Of a DNA stretch of 42,066 bases, positions 13,013 to 21,889 are shown in pieces (position 1 is the stretch's first letter; each line of letters opens with the position of its first letter). The stretch spans positions 1-42,066 of the IMG/VR virus record IMGVR_UViG_3300045303_000037, one strand, 5' to 3'. The position numbers and the translations under genes were made by a program. The stretch is from a virus. Below the pieces are notes generated by a model. The model worked only from the letters and a program-made list of their open reading frames with translations. It made no database searches and was not told the origin of the DNA.

Positions 13013-15175
13013 ATGGCGGTTATTGCTAGGAAGTATACTACGCAGTTGGACAAGATTAAGCAGTCGGTAGAACAGGCTTATACCTACTTCAGGCCGAATT
13101 ACGAGCGCTATCATCAGTTCATGCGATTCGTGTACAAGTCTACGCTTACGGAAGATGACATTGCAGTATTGACTACACTTGGCCGCCCGCAGATTGAATT
13201 CAACATGATGGAAGCTTATATCTCCAGACTACGTGGTGAGTTCTCTCGTATGGAACCTGGCTTCGTAGTGCGCGCTCAGGATGGCTATGACGACATTGAC
13301 CCGCAATTACTGAGCATTCTTGAGGCACACTTCAGGGCGATTCTCAATGACTCAGACAATGATGGTTTTAGCTACGATGTCTATACTGATTTACTGGTGG
13401 GAGGATTCTCAGTAGTCGAGGTCTACACTGATTACATATCTCCTATGTCTATGGATCAGAAGATTTGTGCCAATCGCGCTTTCGATCCAACCCTATGTGG
13501 CTTTGACCCACTAGCACGCAGGTCACACAAGGGTGATGGTAGTTTCTGCTTCCAATTATTCCCGAAAGAGGCTGACGAAGTAGAGAAGGAATATGGCTCC
13601 AATGCTCTCAAAGGTCTTAAGTACGCACGCAGCTTCTCAGGATTCAACTGGTCATACCGTGCTGCTAAGCGTGATATAGTCCTTATGTGTCAGTACGACC
13701 ACAAGAGCTTTAAGAAGGAACGCATCACCAAGCTATCCAATGGCCGTGTAGTCTCAGTCAAGCATTATGAGAAACTCCTAGGCATGTGGGATGAAGCTGG
13801 ATATATCGAGCAGCCACCTATCCCAATCGGTAAGATGCGTGACACCATGATTGAGGAAATCACAAGACACACATTCTCTGGTGCTGAGCTAATCAAGGTC
13901 GAGAAGACTGACTTCAGTATGCTGCCATTGATATTCTTCGACGGGAATAGCGCTATCCTTCGGGATAACAATGACTCTACCGCTGAGCAGATGACCAGAC
14001 CTTACATCTACAACGTACGTGATGCGCAGAGGCTTAAGAACTATGCTGGCCAATCACTGGCCAATGAACTTGAGAACACCGTAGAGCATAAATTTATCGC
14101 CTCTGTAGAATCTATCCCAGAGGACTACCTTGATGCCTACATCGATGTGCAGAAGCCTGGAACTCTGCTGTACAACGCATTCCACGATGGTAATCCAGAA
14201 ATCCAACTTCAGCCTCCACGCGAGATTATGCGTACACCCATACCACCCCAGATTAGCGAAACTTTCCAGATGTCGGATAATTTGATTCAAGGCATCCTTG
14301 GGTCTTACGATGCAGCTCTAGGTATCCAGAATAACGAGTTATCCGGTGTAGCGATCATGCAAGGCGCAATGCACTCTAATGCCGCAGCTATGCCATATAC
14401 CGTTGGATTCATGAAGGGCTGGAACCGAGTGTGTCAGCAGCTACTGGATTTAATACCTAAGTACTATGTGACACCACGCAGCATACCTATTGTACTTCCA
14501 GATGGTAAGCGCTCCTATCAGACCATTAATAAGCCTGGTAATCCGTATATGAACTACGACGCCATGAGTCTGGATGTCAAGGTAGAAGCGGGAGTTAACT
14601 TTGCAGTACAGAAGCAAATATCGCTTGAAACCATTATCCAGCTTATGCAGACCTCTCAATCCTTTGCTGCCTTCATCAACACTAAAGGTCTGGGAATCCT
14701 GCTTGATAACATTGATATCCGTGGTATCGAGGGCTTACGTCAAGCTGCGGGTCAATACATGGAAGAGACAGCACAGCAGCAGGCTCAGGCTCAGCAGATG
14801 GCTATGCAACAGGCTCAACAGCAGTTAGATCCGAAGCAAGTTATGGCGATGCAAGCTCAGGCCGAGATGGCCAAAGTTGCTCAGAAGAAGGAAGCTGTCG
14901 CAACCCAGGCTCAGGTCGCTCTGACTAAGATTGCAACCGATGATGCCGTTAAGAATAAGCAGGCTGATATCGATTTCCTCAAGGTCATGGCTGATATCCA
15001 GGGCGCTAAGATTGACCAAGTTCTGAAGCAAGAGACTGTCGATGCCGAGCAAGCTAGGACTGCCGTTGATATGGCTATCAGTGTATCCGCGCATCATCAT
15101 GAAGTTAAGCACGCCGATAGAACACATGAGTTGGATAAGAAAGCTTTAACAATGAAGCCTAAGAAGGAGAAATGA
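13013..15175 (+). CDS. P22-type portal protein
   Basis: 720 residues, similar in length to P22 gp1 (725). AAGGAA precedes the ATG, 2 bases after the terminase stop. The N-terminal YFRPNYERYHQFMRFVYKS with GRPQIEFNMMEAYISRLRGE is the family's entry motif. IIQLMQTSQSFAAFIN and a very Gln/Ala-rich coiled C-terminus (about 580-700) recall the long barrel of P22-like portals. It forms the dodecameric ring through which DNA enters and leaves. Confidence 0.93.
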   Translation: MAVIARKYTTQLDKIKQSVEQAYTYFRPNYERYHQFMRFVYKSTLTEDDIAVLTTLGRPQIEFNMMEAYISRLRGEFSRMEPGFVVRAQDGYDDIDPQLLSILEAHFRAILNDSDNDGFSYDVYTDLLVGGFSVVEVYTDYISPMSMDQKICANRAFDPTLCGFDPLARRSHKGDGSFCFQLFPKEADEVEKEYGSNALKGLKYARSFSGFNWSYRAAKRDIVLMCQYDHKSFKKERITKLSNGRVVSVKHYEKLLGMWDEAGYIEQPPIPIGKMRDTMIEEITRHTFSGAELIKVEKTDFSMLPLIFFDGNSAILRDNNDSTAEQMTRPYIYNVRDAQRLKNYAGQSLANELENTVEHKFIASVESIPEDYLDAYIDVQKPGTLLYNAFHDGNPEIQLQPPREIMRTPIPPQISETFQMSDNLIQGILGSYDAALGIQNNELSGVAIMQGAMHSNAAAMPYTVGFMKGWNRVCQQLLDLIPKYYVTPRSIPIVLPDGKRSYQTINKPGNPYMNYDAMSLDVKVEAGVNFAVQKQISLETIIQLMQTSQSFAAFINTKGLGILLDNIDIRGIEGLRQAAGQYMEETAQQQAQAQQMAMQQAQQQLDPKQVMAMQAQAEMAKVAQKKEAVATQAQVALTKIATDDAVKNKQADIDFLKVMADIQGAKIDQVLKQETVDAEQARTAVDMAISVSAHHHEVKHADRTHELDKKALTMKPKKEK

Positions 15176-15176
15176 T

Positions 15177-15326
15177 ATGCCATTAGTTAAGGGTAAAGCC
15201 GCTAAGAGTCGTAAAGGTTTTTCAACCAATGTTAAGCGTGAGATGGAAGCTGGTAAGCCTCAGAAGCAAGCCGTCGCCATAGCATATTCGGAAGCTGGTA
15301 AATCTAAGAGGAGAAAGAAGATATGA
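15177..15326 (+). CDS. Basic microprotein of the 'GKPQKQAVAIAYS' type
   Basis: 49 residues. AAGGAG precedes the ATG. MPLVKGKAAKSRKGFSTNVK, then EMEAGKPQKQAVAIAYSEAG, is a motif widely found in small proteins encoded next to phage portals. It is strongly basic at both ends. Its function is unknown, with DNA or capsid association suspected from context. It overlaps the next start (ATGA). Confidence 0.7.
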   Translation: MPLVKGKAAKSRKGFSTNVKREMEAGKPQKQAVAIAYSEAGKSKRRKKI

Positions 15327-15484
15327 AGAAGATTAAGAATGATAGCGCATCCAAGATGAGCAGGGATTTAAAATCGGCTGGAGAGTATAAGCGTGGGGTT
15401 AATCCTAAGAAGGTTAAGAATGACTCAGCTTCTAAGATGAGCAGAGATTTGTCTGAGAAAGGTGAATATAAGAGGGGCAAGTGA
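15323..15484 (+). CDS. Tandem-repeat basic microprotein
   Basis: 53 residues built of two near-identical units: KKIKNDSASKMSRDL..., then KKVKNDSASKMSRDL..., each ending GEYKRG. The repeat is also visible in the DNA. It is coupled to the preceding gene by ATGA. No family is recognised; high lysine content suggests nucleic-acid or scaffold binding. Confidence 0.65.
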   Translation: MKKIKNDSASKMSRDLKSAGEYKRGVNPKKVKNDSASKMSRDLSEKGEYKRGK

Positions 15485-15657
15485 TTAACCCCTATTCCAA
15501 TTGACTGAAACATTGCTATACTGATTTCAGACAAGTTGTATACCTGACTAGACAGGTTAAAGGATTCTAGGCCAATTACGCAGCTATGCGGTCAAAATAG
15601 TCGGACTACCACGGATGGTAGGTGATCACGGTCACGCCGGAAACAGTGAGGTTTCAA
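15485..15657 (+). promoter_or_regulatory. Scaffold leader: candidate late promoter L2 and hairpins
   Basis: Extended -10 TGC-TATACT at 15514-15522. The leader then holds ACCTG-ACTAGA-CAGGT, CGCA-GCTA-TGCG and a GTGATCAC palindrome. This may set the high expression of scaffold and coat or be an RNA processing site. Confidence 0.5.
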
Positions 15658-16422
15658 ATGGATGCAAAGGATATTGCAGAAGATTTATTGCAAGATGCTA
15701 ATGTGGTTGCAGAAGAGGCAGAAAGTGCCGAATCTGTGGCTCCTGAGAAGATGCTTCCTGCTTCCCGAGTGAATGAGCTGATTATGAAGGCCAAACGCAA
15801 AGGAGAGCAGAAAATGCAAGAGCAATTAGACGCCGCAAGGCAGGAAATCGAGCAGCTACAAGCCCAACAGGGTCAGCAGCAAGCTCCTGTACAGCAAGCA
15901 CCCCAAGCTCAGCCGCAAGGTCAGAGTGTTGATGCCCAGCAGATACAGCAGCAAGTGATGCAACTCCTAGAGCAGAAGATGCAAGAAGACCAGCGCAAGG
16001 CACATGATGCACAGCTCGAACAGGAAGTTAATCAGGTAGCCCAGCAGTATCTCGGTAAGATGGCTCAAGGTAAAGATTTATACGAAGACTTTGAGGCAAT
16101 GACTGCCGATTTTAACCCTGCTGAGTTTCCACAGTTAGTATTTCTAGCTAACCAGATGGATAACACCCCAGCCATTATCTATGAGCTGCGGAAGAATCCA
16201 GGCAAGTTGGCCGACTTAACGGTATTACTGGATAAGTCCCCAACGATGGCTAGGAACGAGTTGTCAAAGCTTTCCGAATCAATTAAGCGGAATGACGAAG
16301 CAAAGCGTAACTTGCAAGAACCTCAAGACCCCTTAAGCCGTCTGAAACCTTCGCCCGTGGGAACAGACAATGGTACTAAGAATGTACGGGATTACAAGAA
16401 CGCATCTTACCTTCGCGTGTAG
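15658..16422 (+). CDS. Scaffolding protein
   Basis: 254 residues from the ATG at 15658 (GTGAGG 8 bases upstream). An acidic N-terminus precedes a long Gln-rich coiled coil (residues about 55-145), then FNPAEFPQLVFLANQMDNTP and a basic C-terminus (SESIKRNDEAKRNLQEPQ...). Position between portal and coat, composition and size all fit a P22-like scaffold that guides prohead assembly. Sequence identity to known scaffolds is low, so the call rests mainly on context. Confidence 0.8.
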   Translation: MDAKDIAEDLLQDANVVAEEAESAESVAPEKMLPASRVNELIMKAKRKGEQKMQEQLDAARQEIEQLQAQQGQQQAPVQQAPQAQPQGQSVDAQQIQQQVMQLLEQKMQEDQRKAHDAQLEQEVNQVAQQYLGKMAQGKDLYEDFEAMTADFNPAEFPQLVFLANQMDNTPAIIYELRKNPGKLADLTVLLDKSPTMARNELSKLSESIKRNDEAKRNLQEPQDPLSRLKPSPVGTDNGTKNVRDYKNASYLRV

Positions 16423-16485
16423 TAGTCCAGCCGAACTGGTCATGTCTGTTCCTGATGAATATGGATATTTATCGGAGATGATGAC

Positions 16486-17724
16486 ATGGCCGTTCCTAAT
16501 AACATTTTGCAACAAGTACAAACCTACCAGATGTCGAATCTGGCATATCTACAGAACCTCAATTGCTTCGTAGCTACAGCTAATACCAAATTCAAGAACT
16601 TCGAGAAGCTTACTGCTAATCTTGGGGACACAGTGACTTTCGATTTACCACCTAGATTCACAGTTGCACAGTCTCTAGTAGCTACATTCCAATCTGCTGA
16701 CCAACGCGTAGAGAACCTGACTGTAGATCAAGCGATCAACGTGAGTTACGCCTTTACAGCACAGCAGTTCATCTTCAACGTCGAAGAGTACATGGAGAAG
16801 TTCGGTAAGTCTGCTGTGATGGAAATGTCTGCCACAATTGAAGCAAATATTGCCGAAGTGTGTGTGGAAGCTCCATATAGATTCTACGGTGACGGAATCG
16901 TTCCAATTAATTCTTACGGTCAATTAGCAGCAGCATTAGCTATGTTCCGCAACTACGGTGCAGCTAAGGACAATACTAAGTTCTATCTGAGTGATATCGC
17001 CCAATCAGCTATCGTTAATACTGGTCTGAATCAGTTCGTACCAAGACGTAATGATGAGATTGCTAATTCTTGGGATGTGGGTAACTTCGATCGCGCTGAG
17101 TTCTATGTATCCAACTTGCTACCGGTTCACACAGCGGGAACTATCGGTGAAGACGGTACAGTGCTGACAGTTGTCTCTGTAGTTAAAGACGCTAATGATG
17201 CGGTAATTCAAATCGTATTCTCTGGTGCCGGAACTGATGCAGACGCGATCAAACTGTACGATAAAGGTCAATTCTCTGATGGTGTGGCTGGACAGCCTAA
17301 TCTTCGCTACCTGACATTCATTGGTCACAAGGTATCTAGTAACCCAGTCCAATTCCGAGTAACTGCTGATTCAGCTTCCTCTGGTGGCAACGTTACAGTT
17401 GACGTTTATCCTCCATTGAAGGCTTCTGCTGGCGCTACACGCAACTTGAACTTCGAGATTGCTGCTGGAATGCAAGTAACCTTCTTACCTTCTCATAGAG
17501 GTGGAATGATCACTGCTGGTAACCCACTGTTCTTGGGTATGCCTATGCTTCCTGAAGAAGTACCTTTCCCTACTGGTAATGAGACTGACCCTGATACTGG
17601 TGTGTCATTGCGTATGTACTACGGTTCCCTGTTTGGTCAAAACCAAAGAGGAATGATTCACGACGCGATATGGGGTAAGAAATGCGTACCTGAATATTCC
17701 ATGGAAGTTGTGTTCCCTCTGTAA
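16486..17724 (+). CDS. Major capsid protein (P22-coat-like)
   Basis: 412 residues with GGAG upstream. The opening MAVPNNILQQVQTYQMSNLA, followed by FEKLTANLGDTVTFDLPPRF, and the body (VSYAFTAQQFIFNVEEYMEK; ATIEANIAEVCVEAPYRFYG) match the P22 coat/'gp5' family of HK97-fold proteins in size and position. The end reads GKKCVPEYSMEVVFPL. It forms the icosahedral shell around the scaffold. Confidence 0.9.
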   Translation: MAVPNNILQQVQTYQMSNLAYLQNLNCFVATANTKFKNFEKLTANLGDTVTFDLPPRFTVAQSLVATFQSADQRVENLTVDQAINVSYAFTAQQFIFNVEEYMEKFGKSAVMEMSATIEANIAEVCVEAPYRFYGDGIVPINSYGQLAAALAMFRNYGAAKDNTKFYLSDIAQSAIVNTGLNQFVPRRNDEIANSWDVGNFDRAEFYVSNLLPVHTAGTIGEDGTVLTVVSVVKDANDAVIQIVFSGAGTDADAIKLYDKGQFSDGVAGQPNLRYLTFIGHKVSSNPVQFRVTADSASSGGNVTVDVYPPLKASAGATRNLNFEIAAGMQVTFLPSHRGGMITAGNPLFLGMPMLPEEVPFPTGNETDPDTGVSLRMYYGSLFGQNQRGMIHDAIWGKKCVPEYSMEVVFPL

Positions 17725-17745
17725 TTTCGTCCAACACATGATTCA

Positions 17746-17767
17746 TGAGGGGGTTAATTCTCCCTCA
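17746..17767 (+). terminator. Hairpin after the coat gene
   Basis: TGAGGG-(10)-CCCTCA hairpin between coat and the next gene, without a T-run. It is more likely an mRNA-stabilising or partial terminator that raises coat levels over downstream genes. Confidence 0.45.
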
Positions 17768-17786
17768 CACTATAAGGATATAACAA

Positions 17787-18602
17787 ATGGCTATCTCAAC
17801 ACCTATCGTCAATGCTCGTATGTACTACATCAATGGTCTGAAACTAGCATATCTGACCGCGACAACTATGACTGTGACTGCGGGTCGATGCAGTAATTCT
17901 ACTAATGTGAATGATATTGCTGTCGGCTTACCCTTGAATGTTGCTGCTACCCAGACAGGTGTATTACCTGTAACTGCTGGTACTGGCACAGTGACTATCA
18001 ATACCGCGGCTCATGGTGCTGGTGGACTTGATATCGGCGCAATGGCTAATGATACCTTCTATGCGGTATACGCTATCGGTGACAGCTTCGGCGTAGAACC
18101 TGGCTCAGCATGTATCTCTGCTAACCTAACTACACCATTGCTACCTGCTGGCTATGATATGTACTTTCGTATCGGATTCATCAAATCCAATGGCTCGGCT
18201 CAAATCCTGCCATTCAGACAAGATGGCTGTGATTTAGACCGCTGGATGTGGTATGACGCGCCTATTGCGACCAACATCACTGCTGGCTCGTCTGCAACAT
18301 ATGCGCCTGTAGATTGTAGCGCTGGACTCCCTGCTAATACTCCTACAATGGTGAATTTCCGCTATGTATTCGCACCTACTGCTGCTGACAATACTTTAGT
18401 GCTTGCCCCTGGGACTTCAACATCTACTCAAGGATATGCGACTGCTTCAGGTGCTGTAGCTGGTATACCTGAGATTGGTAATCTGATTTGCCCGACTGAT
18501 AGCCCTACCACAGATGCCATTGACTACAAAGTCGTTGGTTCTGGTGTGGCGTTATTCGTTACAGCTTATCTTGACCAACTGGCGACTTCTATCACAGCAT
18601 AA
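17787..18602 (+). CDS. Head-associated structural protein, possible decoration protein
   Basis: 271 residues, rich in Thr, Ala, Gly and Ser, and beta-type (MAISTPIVNARMYYINGLKL, AVYAIGDSFGVEPGSA, YMWYDAPIA-like segment RWMWYDAPIATN). Its location between coat and the gp4-like connector, together with its composition, suggests a virion surface or head protein. No specific family is named with confidence. Confidence 0.6.
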   Translation: MAISTPIVNARMYYINGLKLAYLTATTMTVTAGRCSNSTNVNDIAVGLPLNVAATQTGVLPVTAGTGTVTINTAAHGAGGLDIGAMANDTFYAVYAIGDSFGVEPGSACISANLTTPLLPAGYDMYFRIGFIKSNGSAQILPFRQDGCDLDRWMWYDAPIATNITAGSSATYAPVDCSAGLPANTPTMVNFRYVFAPTAADNTLVLAPGTSTSTQGYATASGAVAGIPEIGNLICPTDSPTTDAIDYKVVGSGVALFVTAYLDQLATSITA

Positions 18603-18611
18603 GGAATTGCT

Positions 18612-19316
18612 ATGGCCTACACGACATTACAGCTAATTAACAACGCTTACTATGAGTCAGGCATTGTATCCAGAGGCTTTGAGACTGTGTCAGGCCAGCA
18701 AGCCATCGATGGGCTTCAGTTCCTAAACGACCTTATTGCGGATAAGACTGTAGAGAACAATCTTATCCCCTACTACCAGCAGTACGACTTTAATGCAGTG
18801 ATTGGGCAAGAGCGCTACTTCATCGAAGACCTAATCGAGATTGAAACATTCGTCTTCTACATCGACACCGTGCGTTACGCTACTGAGAATCGTGCTAGGC
18901 GTGAGTACTTCGGCTCATCACGTGCTGACAATATTCAGTCCCTCCCAGGTAGCTGGCATATGGAACGCTGCTTCAATGGGGCAAATCTATACATCTACTT
19001 CAAGCCTAATCTTAACTTCCCGTTGACTATATGGGGGCAATTCAGGCTTCAATCAGTAGCAATTAATCAAGACCTATCACTGACTCTGGATAGGTTTTAC
19101 ATCAATTTCCTGAAGTTCGATTTAGCTGAGAGACTCTGCGCTGAGTACAACTACACTGTGCCTCCAGGAGTATCTAAGGCATTAGCGGCTTATCAGGACA
19201 ATATTAGCAAGAAGAGTGGCCCTATGGACTTGCGGCTGATTAAGCTTTCTAGCTTGCAGAGACGTGGAGGCATTAACTACGGTCAGGTCAATATTGGCCA
19301 TGGCTGGGTCTCATGA
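18612..19316 (+). CDS. P22 gp4-like tail accessory/head-completion protein
   Basis: 234 residues. MAYTTLQLINNAYYESGIVS, then GQQAIDGLQFLNDLIADK, followed by W-G-QF and LTLDRFYINFLKFDLAERLC, fit the gp4 family, which binds under the portal and starts tail assembly. AAGGAA precedes the ATG; the next gene overlaps by ATGA. Confidence 0.85.
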   Translation: MAYTTLQLINNAYYESGIVSRGFETVSGQQAIDGLQFLNDLIADKTVENNLIPYYQQYDFNAVIGQERYFIEDLIEIETFVFYIDTVRYATENRARREYFGSSRADNIQSLPGSWHMERCFNGANLYIYFKPNLNFPLTIWGQFRLQSVAINQDLSLTLDRFYINFLKFDLAERLCAEYNYTVPPGVSKALAAYQDNISKKSGPMDLRLIKLSSLQRRGGINYGQVNIGHGWVS

Positions 19317-20905
19317 TAAGCACTCCTAGAGGCACTCCAGTCCCCGTCAAGATAGTCGGTAGCAGCATATTCGGCCGTCACCCTATTATCTCCGACGAGC
19401 GCACTTGGAATCTCTTCATCTCAGACGACTGGCTAATCAACTTCGCGGGCTATGAACTCGCTGTAGATATCCAACCAGAAGGTGTAGAGGGCAGAGGATT
19501 ATTCCATTCGACTCGTGGTAACTTCCTACTGACGGTATTGGGTTCCAATATCTACCGCATCGACCAGAATCTGGGATTCACATTCCTCTTCAGCATAGTA
19601 GGCTCTACTGGCGAGGTCTTCATGGATGAGAACCTAAGTTCACAGATTGCAATAGTCGATGGCACGAGTACGGCTTACATCTACAACTACACTGTCGGCA
19701 CCGTTGAACCTATCGTCTGGAACTACGGCACTAGCGGAACACCATTCACCCCAAATTACGTTACCTACCAGAATACATATTTCATCTTCGGTAATGGTGA
19801 CAATACTAATTCCGGCTCACAGTGGTTCGTCTACAAGAGCGGCTTCGTTGCGCCTTCAACTAATCCATTCCAGCTAGATTGGGTTCAGACCCTGACCCTC
19901 CAGACTAAACCAGACTTCGCTAGAGCCTGTATCAGGATTCCCAGTCATGGTAATAACCTCCTAGTACTGGGTTCCACAGTGGGAGAAATCTGGACGAACG
20001 TTGCAGGGATTCAAATCTACCAGCGTCAATCCTCGATTAATATCGACTATGGCGTGGCCTCAGTGGCTACCATCGCAGCTTCAGATGACATGGTTGTCTG
20101 GCTTGGGATCAATGAGAAATCCTCTCCGGCAATCATGGTTATGGCTGGAGGTCAGGCGCAGAGAATTTCTACAGATGGTATAGATTATCTACTGAGTCGT
20201 GTGAGACATCCTGAAGACTCTACAGCTATGTTCTATCGCCAAGATGGTCATGTCTTCTACATTCTTACGTTCTTCCATGCTTTGGATAATTTCTCAATCA
20301 TGTACGACTTCACGACGCAGAAGTTCTTTGATATTACAGATTGGGACTTCACTTACCACCCTGCACGACAGATGGCCTACTTTAACAACGAAATTTACTT
20401 CGTCTCTCTGAAGCAGGGGAGTCTGATGAGATTTAGTACAGACCTGACTTCGATATCAACTAACATCCAGAATGATTATGAAATCCCGAGAGTACGCATA
20501 TGTGACACTTACCGATTGCCTGGTGGGGAACGCTTCATCGTCAATCAGTTCAGCTTTACGATAGAGAATGGTGTTGAGCAGGATGTAGACTTTAGCTTCG
20601 AGTGCGAGGGTTACATACTTGGTGAATCCAGTGGCGACATCATGTACTCAGAAGATGACTTACCGCTATTAATCGAAGGTGGTAGCTGTCAGATATATCG
20701 ACCTAGAATTGATGTTACTTGCTCTAAGAACGGTGGAGAAACGTATGGTAATGCTGTTCCGTACTATATGCATGGCACTGGACGCTATAAGAATCAGCCT
20801 AGATTTAATCAGCTTGGTGAGGCTAATCAGTTCACGATTCAGATGAGGTTCTGGGGATTCGGGGCGATAGCTGCGGCCAATGGTATGTTGGAGCTTAGAC
20901 AATGA
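19313..20905 (+). CDS. P22 gp10-like packaged-DNA stabilisation protein
   Basis: 530 residues (P22 gp10 is 472). MISTPRGTPVPVKIVGSSIF, followed by GRHPIISDERTWNLFISDDW and VEGRGLFHSTRGN, is typical of this family. Further on, the repeated beta-propeller-like segments with YRIDQN, GEVFMDEN and WVDG-type turns, and NIDYGVASVATIAASDDMVV, agree. It forms the tail hub that plugs the portal and keeps DNA in. Confidence 0.88.
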   Translation: MISTPRGTPVPVKIVGSSIFGRHPIISDERTWNLFISDDWLINFAGYELAVDIQPEGVEGRGLFHSTRGNFLLTVLGSNIYRIDQNLGFTFLFSIVGSTGEVFMDENLSSQIAIVDGTSTAYIYNYTVGTVEPIVWNYGTSGTPFTPNYVTYQNTYFIFGNGDNTNSGSQWFVYKSGFVAPSTNPFQLDWVQTLTLQTKPDFARACIRIPSHGNNLLVLGSTVGEIWTNVAGIQIYQRQSSINIDYGVASVATIAASDDMVVWLGINEKSSPAIMVMAGGQAQRISTDGIDYLLSRVRHPEDSTAMFYRQDGHVFYILTFFHALDNFSIMYDFTTQKFFDITDWDFTYHPARQMAYFNNEIYFVSLKQGSLMRFSTDLTSISTNIQNDYEIPRVRICDTYRLPGGERFIVNQFSFTIENGVEQDVDFSFECEGYILGESSGDIMYSEDDLPLLIEGGSCQIYRPRIDVTCSKNGGETYGNAVPYYMHGTGRYKNQPRFNQLGEANQFTIQMRFWGFGAIAAANGMLELRQ

Positions 20906-21228
20906 TTATACCTACTTTCCAGTCAGTACAATTCGTCGACGACAAGGGCTATCTTACCAGTCAGATGCAGATGTGGCATGATGAATTGAACAACGTATTG
21001 CGAAATGGACTTTCCGATAACGGCTGGACATTACCGACTGTGACTCAGGCTGAACTTGCTTCGATTATAGCGCTTCCGGCTGACCAGCAGCTTCCTAATG
21101 GGACTATCTGGTATGTCGCTAATCCAGCTATCAATCCGACCTACAATGAGATTGTGATTAAGCTCGATGACGGCACTGGAATGGGCACGAGCGCATTATA
21201 TAAGTTAACTAAATCGGCTTACCCGTAA
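20902..21228 (+). CDS. Small virion-region protein, unknown
   Basis: 108 residues, overlapping the gp10-like stop by ATGA. It contains an N-terminal helical part (SQMQMWHDELNNVLRNGLSD) and a C-terminal 'LPNGTIWYVANPAINPTYN..IVIKLDDG' pattern that I have seen in small proteins at this place in related phages. Its role may be a tail needle or connector piece, but this is unproven. Confidence 0.6.
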   Translation: MIIPTFQSVQFVDDKGYLTSQMQMWHDELNNVLRNGLSDNGWTLPTVTQAELASIIALPADQQLPNGTIWYVANPAINPTYNEIVIKLDDGTGMGTSALYKLTKSAYP

Positions 21229-21237
21229 GGATACGAC

Positions 21238-21888
21238 ATGGGCATATTAGATAGCATTTTCGGCGGTGGCCATAAGAATAACCCTATGGATGCGGCCAAT
21301 AAGTACTTGAACCAGATTCCTGGCATTGCACATGAGGGTTACGATCCCTATGTTGAGGCTGGCATGGACGCTTCTGGTAGGACTAAGACTGCCTATGAGC
21401 ACCTCATGGACGACCCTTCAGGTTTCATCAATAAGATTATGGAAGGATATCACCCCTCAGAGGGCTACCAGTTCCAGAAGGATGAGCTTACTAAGACATT
21501 GGGCAACACTGCTGCTTCTGGTGGTGTAGCTGGAACTCCACAAGACCAGATGAATCAAGGTAAAGGTGTGCAGCAATTACTCTCAGGCGACATGCAGCAA
21601 TTCCTCCAGAACATACTTGGCGCCTATAAGACTGGATTGGAAGGTGAACAGGGCATTGCTAATCGCGGCTATGATGCCTCTGGGAAGCTCACAGATACAC
21701 TAGGTAGCGCTTTGAATCAGCAAGGTGGGTTGGCATTTCAGGGTGTGCAGCAGAAGAATCAGAATCGCAATGATCTGTGGAGTATGTTTGGTAAGGCTCT
21801 TGGGGCTGGTGCTGGATTTGCTCTAGGTGGCCCTGCTGGAGCGCTAGCTGGTGGAGGATTAACTTCCAGTATGTATGGGGGAGGCTAA
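21238..21888 (+). CDS. Ejection protein (P22 gp7-like)
   Basis: 216 residues with AAGGA upstream. A Gly-rich start (MGILDSIFGGGHKNNPMDAA), a GYDPYVEAGMDASGRTKTAY segment, and a hydrophobic Gly/Ala C-terminus (GKALGAGAGFALGGPAGALA) resembling a membrane-inserting peptide are seen. It is the first of three ejection-type genes; such proteins leave the head ahead of DNA and help it cross the envelope. Confidence 0.75.
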   Translation: MGILDSIFGGGHKNNPMDAANKYLNQIPGIAHEGYDPYVEAGMDASGRTKTAYEHLMDDPSGFINKIMEGYHPSEGYQFQKDELTKTLGNTAASGGVAGTPQDQMNQGKGVQQLLSGDMQQFLQNILGAYKTGLEGEQGIANRGYDASGKLTDTLGSALNQQGGLAFQGVQQKNQNRNDLWSMFGKALGAGAGFALGGPAGALAGGGLTSSMYGGG

Positions 21889-21889
21889 T

